Of a stretch of 31,934 nucleotides of DNA, positions 16,152 to 23,101 are shown one piece after another. A model generated the notes under the pieces. The model ran no database searches, was not told where the DNA came from, and worked only from the letters and a program-made list of their open reading frames with translations. The first letter of the stretch is position 1, and every line of letters starts with the position of its first letter. Location of the stretch: positions 1 to 31,934 of the IMG/VR virus record IMGVR_UViG_3300035698_001964, one strand, 5' to 3'. The stretch is from a virus. Both the position numbers and the translations under genes were made by a program.

Positions 16152-16280
16152 TTATAAACTTATTTTAATTATGTCTTTAAACATTAGATATAGAAATAGA
16201 ATTATTAATATTGGTAATCCGAAATTTATAAATAAAGCTATAACACCAGTAACTAGTAAATCGAATAAATCTTTAAACAT
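16152..16280 (-). CDS. tiny single-pass membrane protein
   Basis: A 42-residue ORF whose ATG overlaps the stop region of the dehydrogenase-like gene (shared ATGTTTAA). Residues of about 8-34 form one long hydrophobic stretch (VTGVIALFINFGLPILIILF and onward) flanked by Lys/Asp. It could be a small holin-like or membrane-anchoring protein, but nothing nearby proves it. Confidence 0.5.
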   Translation of the reverse strand: MFKDLFDLLVTGVIALFINFGLPILIILFLYLMFKDIIKISL

Positions 16281-17118
16281 CTTTGTCTCCGTAAACTCCT
16301 TTAACTAAAGCTTGGTCTTTACCAGTTTCCTTTAGTAGTTCTAAATTCTTCTTAACTGTTAATCTCATTAAATCATTAGCAGTTTCATCTCCTACCATAT
16401 CTGCGTGAGATGTTCTAAATGCTTCAAAGTCCTTTATGAAACAATCCCCACCTGCTCCTCTACCTTTCTTATGTACTGGGTCTAAGTGAGTACGTCCTAT
16501 TCTTTTGTCTGCTGACAATGCTTCTTTGACTACTTCAAAATCTACATCTTTGTGAGCCTTAACCCAGTCATAAAATAGATTCATAAATACTACCTTATAA
16601 TAGAACCAACAGTTACCACCATACTTAACTAATTCTGCCTCTTCTGATTTCATTATCTGTTCATAAGGAGCTATAGGCAATACTGTCATTACTCTACCTG
16701 CTTGTTTAAATCCTTCATCGCTTGAATAACCTATAATGTTTCTTGCTGGGTTAGCTACATCATAAGCTGCTGTTGCTTCTGTAAGAAATTCTGGACTAAA
16801 TAATATAACCCTATCTGGAAACATTCCTTGTAGTTTCTTTGCTGTTCCAGGAAGCAAGGTAGACTTTAACAAGATAGTCTTACCTATACCCACTAGGGGT
16901 ATAACCTTTTCCAATATACTACTATCAAAGCCTTCTGGTGTAGTTGGTGTTGGGACACAGATATAAACTAAATCACAATCCTTTATCTTATCTTTGTTGT
17001 CTATGTATTCTGGCTCTAGTGAATATCTAACTATTTCATATTTAGTATACTTCTCATACCAACCTGCGTAGTTATTACCTATCCACCCTTGACCCACAAA
17101 TCCAATTTTCTTTATCAT
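16273..17118 (-). CDS. short UDP-glucose/GDP-mannose dehydrogenase-like protein
   Basis: A 281-residue protein. The N-terminal Rossmann domain has the NAD loop IGFVGQGWIG, then DLVYICVPTPTTPEG and LLKSTLLPGT, all typical of nucleotide-sugar dehydrogenases. The central domain contains FSPEFLTEATA, NPARNIIG and GAGGDCFIKD, with the catalytic Cys at 226. Family members usually run to about 400-450 residues. The C-terminal UDP-binding domain is missing, yet the neighbouring genes are intact, so this looks like a stable short form. It may oxidise a nucleotide sugar to a uronic acid or act on another substrate. Confidence 0.75.
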   Translation of the reverse strand: MIKKIGFVGQGWIGNNYAGWYEKYTKYEIVRYSLEPEYIDNKDKIKDCDLVYICVPTPTTPEGFDSSILEKVIPLVGIGKTILLKSTLLPGTAKKLQGMFPDRVILFSPEFLTEATAAYDVANPARNIIGYSSDEGFKQAGRVMTVLPIAPYEQIMKSEEAELVKYGGNCWFYYKVVFMNLFYDWVKAHKDVDFEVVKEALSADKRIGRTHLDPVHKKGRGAGGDCFIKDFEAFRTSHADMVGDETANDLMRLTVKKNLELLKETGKDQALVKGVYGDKDV

Positions 17119-17120
17119 AA

Positions 17121-17267
17121 TTATTTATCCTTAACTTTTAAATTATCAACTATGTGTTTAGAAATTTTATTTGCTAATTGTTGAGTTAATAAATTATCAA
17201 CATTAGCTCCTTCTATAATTATGCTTGTTTCATAGTCACCTATCTTTTCTTTTATTTCTATCTTCAT
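17121..17267 (-). CDS. hypothetical 48-residue protein
   Basis: A small ORF behind an A/T leader and 2 bases before the dehydrogenase-like gene. It encodes a beta-type start (MKIEIKEKIGDYETSIIIEG) and a helical, Lys-rich end (LLTQQLANKISKHIVDNLKV). The composition matches its neighbours. No family is recognised. Confidence 0.5.
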   Translation of the reverse strand: MKIEIKEKIGDYETSIIIEGANVDNLLTQQLANKISKHIVDNLKVKDK

Positions 17268-17278
17268 ATAATTTACAT

Positions 17279-17521
17279 TTAATTGTTTCTTTCTCTTATT
17301 ACTTTTCCACCGAATATTTTTAATATATCTTTAGTAAAATCATCAATGTCATATACTAGTCTTTGGTCTAATAGCCAATCGTGTTGTTTCCTGTTTATCT
17401 TATTAAAATTAAACAATGTCGTAATACTACTAAAAAACTGTTTATCAGTCATCTTCATTATACTTTCGTAGCTATGTAAGGTTAGTTTCTTAATGCTTTT
17501 CTTATGGGCATTAGTAACCAT
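17279..17521 (-). CDS. hypothetical 80-residue protein
   Basis: A charged, probably helical protein (KKSIKKLTLHSYESIMKMTD, then FNKINRKQHDWLLDQRLVYD). Its start overlaps the HU stop codon by one base, so it is likely translated with HU. No family is recognised. Confidence 0.5.
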   Translation of the reverse strand: MVTNAHKKSIKKLTLHSYESIMKMTDKQFFSSITTLFNFNKINRKQHDWLLDQRLVYDIDDFTKDILKIFGGKVIRERNN

Positions 17522-17832
17522 TATTTCTTTTTCTTTCTCTTGATGGCTTTGACCCTATTCTTAAGAGTATGGCTAACTTTGAACTTTACTATGTTCATTT
17601 CACCTACCTTAATTTTCTTAGTAATATCTTGAGGATTAACCACCATTCTTTTACCTCTTCTAGCTATACCTAAAGTACCTATGCCTTTTAGTCTGACCCT
17701 ATAGCCTTCTTTCAGCAATCCAGTTGTTCTTTCTGCTATCAAAGTAATTAACTCGGATACAAATTCTTCACTGACAATTAGTTCATCAGCTATTATCCTT
17801 GATAATTCTTTTGTATTTACTACACGTTTCAT
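17521..17832 (-). CDS. HU/IHF-family DNA-bending protein
   Basis: A 103-residue protein with the HU fold: an N-terminal helical dimerisation part (NTKELSRIIADELIVSEEFV), the strand VRLKGIGTLGIARRGKR, the DNA-intercalating arm with conserved Asn-Pro (VVNPQD), and the closing VKFKVSHTLKNRV. A Lys/Arg-rich tail extends beyond the usual 90 residues. HU proteins bend DNA and help packaging, replication or recombination. It overlaps the methyltransferase upstream by 4 bases. Confidence 0.85.
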   Translation of the reverse strand: MKRVVNTKELSRIIADELIVSEEFVSELITLIAERTTGLLKEGYRVRLKGIGTLGIARRGKRMVVNPQDITKKIKVGEMNIVKFKVSHTLKNRVKAIKRKKKK

Positions 17833-18428
17833 AACTTTGTCGCTTCAATTAGTGCTCCTATCTCGTGATGACAATTAGCTAATTTAGTTGGTCTCATACC
17901 TTCTAATCTATAGAACTCACGTAGACTATCCATAGACTTACCTTTAGCTATTCTTGTCCTAGTAAAGTCTACTCTAAATCCTGCCTCTTCTAATAACTTT
18001 TCTGCTCCATCTTTAGTATATCTTAGTAAATCCTTACCTAATGGATTATGAACTGGATACAGAAAATGAAATGATATATATAACTTACCACCTTGTTTCA
18101 ACATTGATGCTATATTTTTCATAGCTGTCATTGGGTCATACCAGTATTCTGTTACCTCTAAACAAAAAGCTATATCGAATCCTTCACCTATCATACTGTT
18201 TTCATTTACAGATAATCTAGATGGCTTATTCAAGTCCCAGATAATATCTGGCTTTTGCTTACACTCGTGTGGTTGTTCTAAGTCTAGTATCTTATATTCC
18301 TTAACATTCCAACTCTCAACTCTTTTAGTAATTGGGAGCTGTGAACCACCGATGTCAACTACTCTATCAGCATTGATGTCTAATACACCTATCCAGTCTT
18401 CTAATTGTTGTCTTGTCTTACTTCCCAT
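17829..18428 (-). CDS. class I SAM-dependent methyltransferase
   Basis: A 199-residue protein. Motif I is RVVDIGGSQLPITKR (residues about 22-36), followed by DLNKPSRL, then GFDIAFCLEVTEYWYDPMTA in the position of the conserved catalytic-side strand, and LKQGGKLYISFHFLYPVHNP. This is a Methyltransf_11-type arrangement with Gly-Gly-Ser in place of G-x-G-x-G. The start overlaps a tiny membrane-protein gene by 11 bases. The substrate is unknown. A sugar or lipid-linked intermediate is plausible from context. Confidence 0.75.
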   Translation of the reverse strand: MGSKTRQQLEDWIGVLDINADRVVDIGGSQLPITKRVESWNVKEYKILDLEQPHECKQKPDIIWDLNKPSRLSVNENSMIGEGFDIAFCLEVTEYWYDPMTAMKNIASMLKQGGKLYISFHFLYPVHNPLGKDLLRYTKDGAEKLLEEAGFRVDFTRTRIAKGKSMDSLREFYRLEGMRPTKLANCHHEIGALIEATKL

Positions 18429-18519
18429 ACTTTTTCATTATAATAATATAAAGGACTATCATACAGGTGGATAATATCGCACCTAGTATATAGCCAGTAA
18501 TTAATTCAGTGGCACACAT
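18418..18519 (-). CDS. tiny single-pass membrane protein
   Basis: A 33-residue ORF with one hydrophobic segment (TGYILGAILSTCMIVLYIII) and a short basic end. Unlike most genes here it has a purine-rich GAGGGGG ribosome-binding-site-like sequence about 6 bases before the ATG, which supports real expression. It overlaps the start of the methyltransferase by 11 bases. Confidence 0.5.
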   Translation of the reverse strand: MCATELITGYILGAILSTCMIVLYIIIMKKYGK

Positions 18520-18532
18520 ATACACCCCCTCT

Positions 18533-18904
18533 CTATTTTTTACTTAACTCGTTTAGCTTTTCAACTAATGGTCCATCTTTCTTTTCTATAAAAGAGATAT
18601 ATTCTATTATATCTGTATAGACACCTTGGTATTGGTCTAACTGTTTTTGAGCTTGAGTAGATTTGGCAATCATCTTTTCTAAGTTAGCAATTTTAGTGTG
18701 GTCTCTTTTGTCTTCGACTACCTTCTCACCTTTAGCGTCCATTACGACCTTTTCGTTTTCTGATTGTAACTGCTCTCTTAGAGCTACTTCTGGATACTTT
18801 TCTAATATGATATTAAAAAATGCCATATCAGTAGCTAATCCTAATAGCTTTTTTCTACGTTCTTTTAGAACTTCGTCTAAAAATTCTTGTACTTCTTTTT
18901 CCAT
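18533..18904 (-). CDS. coiled-coil protein of unknown function
   Basis: A 123-residue protein, almost wholly charged and helical: EVQEFLDEVLKERRKKLLG at the start and ANLEKMIAKSTQAQKQLDQY in the middle. It has no cysteine and no membrane segment. The ATG sits behind a long A/T leader with TAATTTAT-like repeats. It could be a scaffold-like or regulatory protein. No family is recognised. Confidence 0.55.
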   Translation of the reverse strand: MEKEVQEFLDEVLKERRKKLLGLATDMAFFNIILEKYPEVALREQLQSENEKVVMDAKGEKVVEDKRDHTKIANLEKMIAKSTQAQKQLDQYQGVYTDIIEYISFIEKKDGPLVEKLNELSKK

Positions 18905-18925
18905 ATAATTTTATTATTTAATTTA

Positions 18926-19087
18926 TTAATCTTTTATAAACTTATCTGTCCTATGTATCTTTTCTCCACTTTTAAGTTCTGCTGAATTACAATCAATCTC
19001 TATTGATGCGTGTGGATTACAATTATCATTTAACCATTTCATTGCTGGTTCAACAGCTTCTTCGAAACTTCCTTTTTCTGGTTCCAT
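18926..19087 (-). CDS. hypothetical 53-residue protein
   Basis: The ORF begins MEPEKGSFEEAVEPAMKWLN and ends in a Lys-rich tail. The region AMKWLNDNCNPHASIEID resembles small phage proteins of the DUF551-like or host-modifier size class, but no family can be claimed. It lies behind an A/T leader and is similar in size and spacing to its neighbours. Confidence 0.5.
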   Translation of the reverse strand: MEPEKGSFEEAVEPAMKWLNDNCNPHASIEIDCNSAELKSGEKIHRTDKFIKD

Positions 19088-19110
19088 ATATTTTTTATTT
19101 AATTATTTAT

Positions 19111-19272
19111 TTAAACTTTTACTATTTTAATTAGTCCACACTTCTCACAGATACAAGAAGCTACTACTCTTTCTTCTTGTTTTATTGTCTTATCACACGT
19201 AACTTTCTCCCAAACAGTTTTGATAATCATTCCATTTGGTAACCATTTATGTTCACATTCTTTTTCTGCCAT
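19111..19272 (-). CDS. small zinc-ribbon-like protein
   Basis: A 53-residue ORF with CEHKWLPNG near the start and SCICEKCGLIK near the end. Cys6, His8 and the CxxC at 43-46 could bind one zinc ion. It sits between two A/T leaders and is probably co-transcribed with the ClpP-like gene. Confidence 0.5.
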   Translation of the reverse strand: MAEKECEHKWLPNGMIIKTVWEKVTCDKTIKQEERVVASCICEKCGLIKIVKV

Positions 19273-19283
19273 ATACTTTATAT

Positions 19284-19853
19284 TTATTTAATTATTTTAT
19301 CTATTATACCAAACTTTAATGCTTCATCTGCTGTAATGAATATATCAATGTTACTTTCCATATACTTAGTTATTTGTTTAGTCGTTAACTTAGTCCTTGT
19401 CTTTAATAATCCAATCAACATTTTGTTTATCTTATCTATATATTCTGCGTCTTCTTTTAACTGTCTATTCTTAGCATAACCGAAGTCACTAGCTACTTCG
19501 TGAATCAGAATCTCTGAGTGCTTATGTGCTTGACGTTTACCTTTATGACCACATAGTAGTAATAATGCTCCTGCTGAATAGGCTTTACCTAAGACTACAG
19601 TATTTACTGGTTTAGGGCTAGAGTCTATCAAGTCTACTATTGGCATAAGAGCTTCTACTGCTCCACCATTACTATTGATATATATAGTTATCTCTTCTAC
19701 TGTCTTATCTTTGATTATATCTCTTAGGTCAAAGAACGTATCTTCTAACATTTCTTCCTCAAATTCAGAGTTGATAATAACCTCACCTTTCTTTTTGAGA
19801 ACAGCTCTTCTTTTAATGTTATTCTCTATAATCTTTTTCGTTATTTCCTTCAT
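19284..19853 (-). CDS. ClpP-like serine protease
   Basis: A 189-residue protein of the ClpP/crotonase-fold family. It has IYINSNGGAVEALMPI (the SxGG strand, residues about 58-72), the nucleophile Ser93 in GKAYSAGALLLL, catalytic His118 in SEILIHEVAS, and Asp170 in the SNIDIFITADEALKFGIID tail, so the triad appears complete. ClpP is about 195 residues long, so the length is normal. Phages often use such enzymes as prohead proteases, but those usually follow the portal. Here the gene is about 13 kb away among glycan genes. It may instead modulate host proteolysis. Confidence 0.85.
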   Translation of the reverse strand: MKEITKKIIENNIKRRAVLKKKGEVIINSEFEEEMLEDTFFDLRDIIKDKTVEEITIYINSNGGAVEALMPIVDLIDSSPKPVNTVVLGKAYSAGALLLLCGHKGKRQAHKHSEILIHEVASDFGYAKNRQLKEDAEYIDKINKMLIGLLKTRTKLTTKQITKYMESNIDIFITADEALKFGIIDKIIK

Positions 19854-19854
19854 A

Positions 19855-20031
19855 CTATTTTCTATTATCTACACTATTTAATTCTCTACACATAATGATT
19901 ATATTCCTTGTATCTTTATCTATACCTACCTGTAATTCACTATACATAATATCCCAAGTTTCATTAGTGACTCTAACCTTTGATGTTGGGTCTGTTTGTT
20001 GTAACTTTGCTATTAAGTCTTTTACTAACAT
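19855..20031 (-). CDS. hypothetical 58-residue protein
   Basis: The ORF begins MLVKDLIAKLQQTDPTSKVR and continues with VTNETWDIMYSEL. This resembles short phage proteins of the form 'tVkdLi..L...dpda.V.v', seen in many phages and of unknown function. It overlaps the end of the glycosyltransferase gene by 7 bases and ends just before the ClpP-like gene. Confidence 0.55.
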   Translation of the reverse strand: MLVKDLIAKLQQTDPTSKVRVTNETWDIMYSELQVGIDKDTRNIIIMCRELNSVDNRK

Positions 20032-20939
20032 AATTTTTTAAATAATTCTAAATATTCTTCTCCCATCTCATCTATAGTTTTAACTTTGTAAGCTGTAGCA
20101 AACTTTTTACTATTATCTATCTTGAGTATCCTACTGTTGTGGTATACCTCCATAGAACCACCTACTCTATTTAGATATAATGGTCTAACATCACAAGCCA
20201 TAGCTTCTAGTAGTGTATTCGGATATGCTTCACAAAAGCTTGGGTATAATAGATAATCACACTTCTTCATTAACAGAGCTATTGATTCTGGTCTTTCTAA
20301 TACTCCTATATAGTCTACTTGAGCATTTACATTCAAATCCCAATTAAATTGAGGATTTTCTTTGTATACTTTAGGAGAATTACCAGCGATTATTAACTTA
20401 GCTTTATTGTTCTTTCTCCATTCCATCTCAAACCAATATAACGCTTCTTCAAACCTTTTGTTTGGATTTGGGTTATAGTCTATATACAAATAAGTATTAC
20501 CATCTGAGAACCTATCTTTGTTATTAAAGAAATCTGAATCTACTCCGTTATTTATTGTAACTTCGTTATCGTTTTTAATAAAATAACCAGCAAATTCCTT
20601 AGCCCACTTAGACTGATAAACTACTGCTGAAGCAATATTACCAAACTCAGTAAGCCTTTCTGCTGGTTGCATCCGTTTATTCCTAGACTTTCTAGGTATA
20701 TTATCTATTCTTAATACTAATTTCTTACCTTGTTTTACTGCCTCGTGAACTAATCCTTTGTCCATAGCTGTTATACCAAACACAAAGATAATGTCACACT
20801 CTTGCCAAGTGTTAACGAATTGTACTTTGCTTTCTAGTGTTTTCTTAAAGTTTCTGAGAAAAGTATGCCCCCCACCAAGAGTACCACTACTCACGTTGGT
20901 TACATAAATTTTAATCTTTTCTATTTGCTTTACTTCCAT
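20025..20939 (-). CDS. GT4 family glycosyltransferase whose start lies in an HNH gene
   Basis: A 304-residue GT-B enzyme. The N-terminal part has KIKIYVTNVSSGTLGGGHTF, CDIIFVFGITAMDKG and VVYQSKWAKEFAGYF. The donor domain has YLYIDYNPNPNKRFEEALYW, KLIIAGNSPKVY, and the E-x7-E motif in CEAYPNTLLEAMACDVRPL. All expected segments are present. The first eight residues (MEVKQIEK) precede the natural glycosyltransferase start and are encoded inside the HNH gene in the +1 frame (29-base overlap). A differently coded, truncated copy of the same N terminus lies upstream at 21494-21538. Confidence 0.85.
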   Translation of the reverse strand: MEVKQIEKIKIYVTNVSSGTLGGGHTFLRNFKKTLESKVQFVNTWQECDIIFVFGITAMDKGLVHEAVKQGKKLVLRIDNIPRKSRNKRMQPAERLTEFGNIASAVVYQSKWAKEFAGYFIKNDNEVTINNGVDSDFFNNKDRFSDGNTYLYIDYNPNPNKRFEEALYWFEMEWRKNNKAKLIIAGNSPKVYKENPQFNWDLNVNAQVDYIGVLERPESIALLMKKCDYLLYPSFCEAYPNTLLEAMACDVRPLYLNRVGGSMEVYHNSRILKIDNSKKFATAYKVKTIDEMGEEYLELFKKLC

Positions 20940-21447
20940 AATTATCTGTTAATTTATGACACTTTTTACACAATGTCTGTCCATTACTTATTTCATATGC
21001 TAATTCTGGGTATTTAACAACTGCTTTAATATGGTGTGGTTCTAATCTACCTCCTCTTTCTTTACATTCTTGGCAAGTATAATCGTCTCTAATAAATACT
21101 GCCTTTCTCCATTTCTTCCATCTAACATCATCTTTTAGTATTTGAGATAAACTTCTTTTACCTCCATTATCATTCCAGGGCTTTTGACCCTTCTTAAAAC
21201 ATCCTTCAAATTTAGTATTCCAATTAGGGTGTCCTACCATACTTGACATCTTCTTACCTAAATGTGCATTTCTATTCTTTTCTTTCGCTTCTTCTGTATG
21301 TGGTTTATTGTGGGTAAATATACCAGACTTCTTGAAACATTCTTTTCCACAAAATCTAGGTTTTCTTGATATATGTGTAATAAACTTCTTACGACAGTAC
21401 TCACAAGTAAATTCTTTCTTTCGTGTTCCTTTCTTATAGTTATTCAT
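20911..21447 (-). CDS. HNH homing endonuclease with zinc finger and NUMOD3 motif
   Basis: A 178-residue protein. It has an N-terminal zinc finger (FTCEYCRKKF...FCGKECF), a NUMOD3-like helix (HTEEAKEKNRNAHLGKKM), and a C-terminal HNH nuclease: WRKAVFIRDDYTCQECKERG, RLEPHHIKAV and NGQTLCKKCHKLTDNYG. Its C-terminal sequence is close to that of the HNH gene at 7423, and in both a TATGG inside the last codons supplies the ATG of the following glycosyltransferase. Catalytic residues are intact. Confidence 0.88.
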   Translation of the reverse strand: MNNYKKGTRKKEFTCEYCRKKFITHISRKPRFCGKECFKKSGIFTHNKPHTEEAKEKNRNAHLGKKMSSMVGHPNWNTKFEGCFKKGQKPWNDNGGKRSLSQILKDDVRWKKWRKAVFIRDDYTCQECKERGGRLEPHHIKAVVKYPELAYEISNGQTLCKKCHKLTDNYGSKANRKD

Positions 21448-21493
21448 AAAGTTATTCTATATGAATTACGAGAGAAAGTAAAGTTTGCTGTTT

Positions 21494-21538
21494 TTAAAGA
21501 CTACCACTAGATGTATTTGATATATATACTTTTATCAT
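21494..21538 (-). pseudogene. truncated glycosyltransferase 5' end (locus B)
   Basis: A 14-codon ORF, MIKVYISNTSSGSL then TAA. It matches IKIYVTNVSSGTL of the glycosyltransferase at 20025-20939 at most positions, and the changes are conservative. The codons differ in part: AAT ACA TCT AGT GGT here, AAC GTG AGT AGT GGT there. It breaks off just before the GGGHTF loop. Its ATG overlaps the TGA of the AP2-HNH gene. It looks like the native gene start left behind by the HNH insertion. Confidence 0.75.
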
Positions 21539-22044
21539 ATAATTATATTTTGATAAGCAAGCTCACCATATAGTTCCTTTGCTTTTTTATTATACCAGAT
21601 TGCTGCTTCTTTTTCTGTATTACACATTTTTGTTAAACATATATATTCTAATGTTTTTCTTCTTCCTCTCTCAATCTGTCCTCTCCATATACCTGTTTTT
21701 TTATATTGACTAACACCTTTATGTTTTGATAAACAATCCTTTTGTTTCATAGCTCTTTGATTAGTACCAGAGATACCATTGGTCAATGTTGTTAAATTAC
21801 ATTTTCTAAAATCTAATCTATTACCGTTCTTCCAAGCAATAGGGTTATGACAACCTACTTTTCTAACAAAGATACTATTTTCCATAGTTAAATGATGCAT
21901 TCTATATTGTACTTGCCAGGACCTACAAACTGTAATTAATTTATTTTTATTTTCACGATAAGCCCAATCAAACCTATTAAGATAATGATAATCCTCATCA
22001 TCTACAATAGCATACTTACCCTGTGTTAAATTAATTCTTTTCAT
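21535..22044 (-). CDS. HNH endonuclease with AP2-like DNA-binding domain
   Basis: A 169-residue protein. The opening MKRINLTQGKYAIVDDEDYH and YHYLNRFDWAYREN is characteristic of phage HNH-AP2 enzymes. The nuclease part has YRMHHLTM and then CHNPIAWKNGNRLDFRKCNL, corresponding to the usual DHxNxNxLDNRxxNL with the Asp changed. It is followed by the AP2 signature SKHKGVSQYKKTGIWRGQI and EKEAAIWYNKKAKELYGELA. The altered first motif leaves activity uncertain. It belongs to a different HNH subgroup from the three zinc-finger enzymes but sits directly upstream of the same glycosyltransferase start. Confidence 0.8.
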   Translation of the reverse strand: MKRINLTQGKYAIVDDEDYHYLNRFDWAYRENKNKLITVCRSWQVQYRMHHLTMENSIFVRKVGCHNPIAWKNGNRLDFRKCNLTTLTNGISGTNQRAMKQKDCLSKHKGVSQYKKTGIWRGQIERGRRKTLEYICLTKMCNTEKEAAIWYNKKAKELYGELAYQNIII

Positions 22045-22066
22045 ACATTTTCTTTATTTACTTATC

Positions 22067-22360
22067 TTAAACACCTTGACTCATAAGCTTTTCATATTCA
22101 TCTACTATAGCTGTTTCAATGGCATCGCCACTTTCTTTAGTTATAGGGTGGAATATATTTATAGCATTTTCTCCTACTTTTTTATTTGGGTAAGTCAATC
22201 TATACCCACCTTTTAACTTTGTGTAAATTCCTATACTTCCTACATAGATTTTTTCATCTACTACGCAAGAGGCTAGGGCTACCAATCCGTTATTAGGCTT
22301 AATAGGTATTATTCTTACTTCCGTTACATTAGTATTTTCCTGGCTCATATTTGTACTCAT
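22067..22360 (-). CDS. spoVG: SpoVG-family DNA-binding protein
   Basis: A 97-residue protein matching SpoVG. It has VTEVRIIPIKPNNGLVALAS, then CVVDEKIYVGSIGIY, a Y-PNKK segment, and the signature FHPITKESGDAIETAIVDEY near the end. SpoVG proteins bind nucleic acid and affect many genes in Firmicutes and some other bacteria. Phage copies exist. The ATG at 22360, or the one four codons later, lies within the last codons of the deacetylase gene (32-base overlap), so the two are co-translated. Confidence 0.8.
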   Translation of the reverse strand: MSTNMSQENTNVTEVRIIPIKPNNGLVALASCVVDEKIYVGSIGIYTKLKGGYRLTYPNKKVGENAINIFHPITKESGDAIETAIVDEYEKLMSQGV

Positions 22361-22946
22361 TAATTACTTTAAGCAGTTTCTCTAGGTTGTACCATTCGTT
22401 GAACTTATCTATTTCCCAACTATGTGCCCAACAATGGAAATATCCATCTTCGTCTTTATCTGCTTTATCTAAGAGGTCTAGGGCATAGTCTAACCAAGCT
22501 TTACCTTTATACTCTCTTCTAGGGTAAATATGTACTGATGTACCAACCCTATATTTATTAAGGGGTAATAAGTAATTACCAACATCTACTGTCCTTGCAT
22601 ACTTAAACCCTACCTTTTCCACTGCTTTAGTTACATCTTCATTATATCTGCCTCTGGGATAACAGAAATGAATTATCTCCTTTCCTATTATCCCTTCGAG
22701 CCATTCCTTGTTCTCTACTACTTCTGCTTCTAGATTGACGCCTCTTAATAGTTTCATATCACGAGGGTGCGTAGTTGTATGTCCACCTATTATAAAACCC
22801 ATTTCATCTAAGCGTCTTATATCTTTTGGGTGTAACTTACAACTAGTTGGTATATAAAATATAGCTGGTATGTTGTACTTCTTAAACAACTCAGCTGTTT
22901 TTATATCCAATTCATCACCATCATCTATACTAAATATTAATTTCAT
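22329..22946 (-). CDS. polysaccharide deacetylase (carbohydrate esterase 4, NodB fold)
   Basis: A 205-residue protein with the CE4 motifs in order: SIDDGDE (catalytic Asp and metal-binding Asp, residues 6-12), GGHTTTHP (metal-binding His56 and His60), FCYPRGRY (motif 3) and HCWAHSWE (motif 5, His171/175). These enzymes remove N- or O-acetyl groups from glycans such as chitin, peptidoglycan or exopolysaccharide. No signal peptide is visible, so it may act in the cytoplasm on a precursor, or be released at lysis. It overlaps SpoVG and abuts the tiny basic protein gene (TAATG). Confidence 0.88.
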   Translation of the reverse strand: MKLIFSIDDGDELDIKTAELFKKYNIPAIFYIPTSCKLHPKDIRRLDEMGFIIGGHTTTHPRDMKLLRGVNLEAEVVENKEWLEGIIGKEIIHFCYPRGRYNEDVTKAVEKVGFKYARTVDVGNYLLPLNKYRVGTSVHIYPRREYKGKAWLDYALDLLDKADKDEDGYFHCWAHSWEIDKFNEWYNLEKLLKVINEYKYEPGKY

Positions 22947-23101
22947 TACCGTGCGTCTGTTATTAAGGCTTTTTTACCTCGCCATTTACCAGTACGTTTT
23001 ACTGTTCTGATAAACTGTCTTCTGTATTTGCCTGACTTTCTATTACTGTCAGACCTATACAATTTCCCTGAACCATTCCTTCTTCTTTTTACTTCAACCA
23101 T
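22946..23101 (-). CDS. tiny basic protein
   Basis: A 51-residue ORF rich in Arg, Lys, Ser and Gly (VEVKRRRNGSGKLYRSDSN, then YRRQFIRTVKRTGKWRGKKA). Its TAA overlaps the ATG of the deacetylase. The composition suits nucleic-acid binding, and there is no family assignment. The 62 bases upstream contain a perfect 16-base palindrome at 23113-23128, GTTAATAATTATTAAC. Confidence 0.5.
   Translation of the reverse strand: MVEVKRRRNGSGKLYRSDSNRKSGKYRRQFIRTVKRTGKWRGKKALITDAR

Noticed and set aside
7423-21447. HNH genes as parts of group I introns or inteins
   Set aside because: The flanking head is present twice rather than split once, the downstream copy has its own ATG, and no intron core or intein splicing residues were seen.
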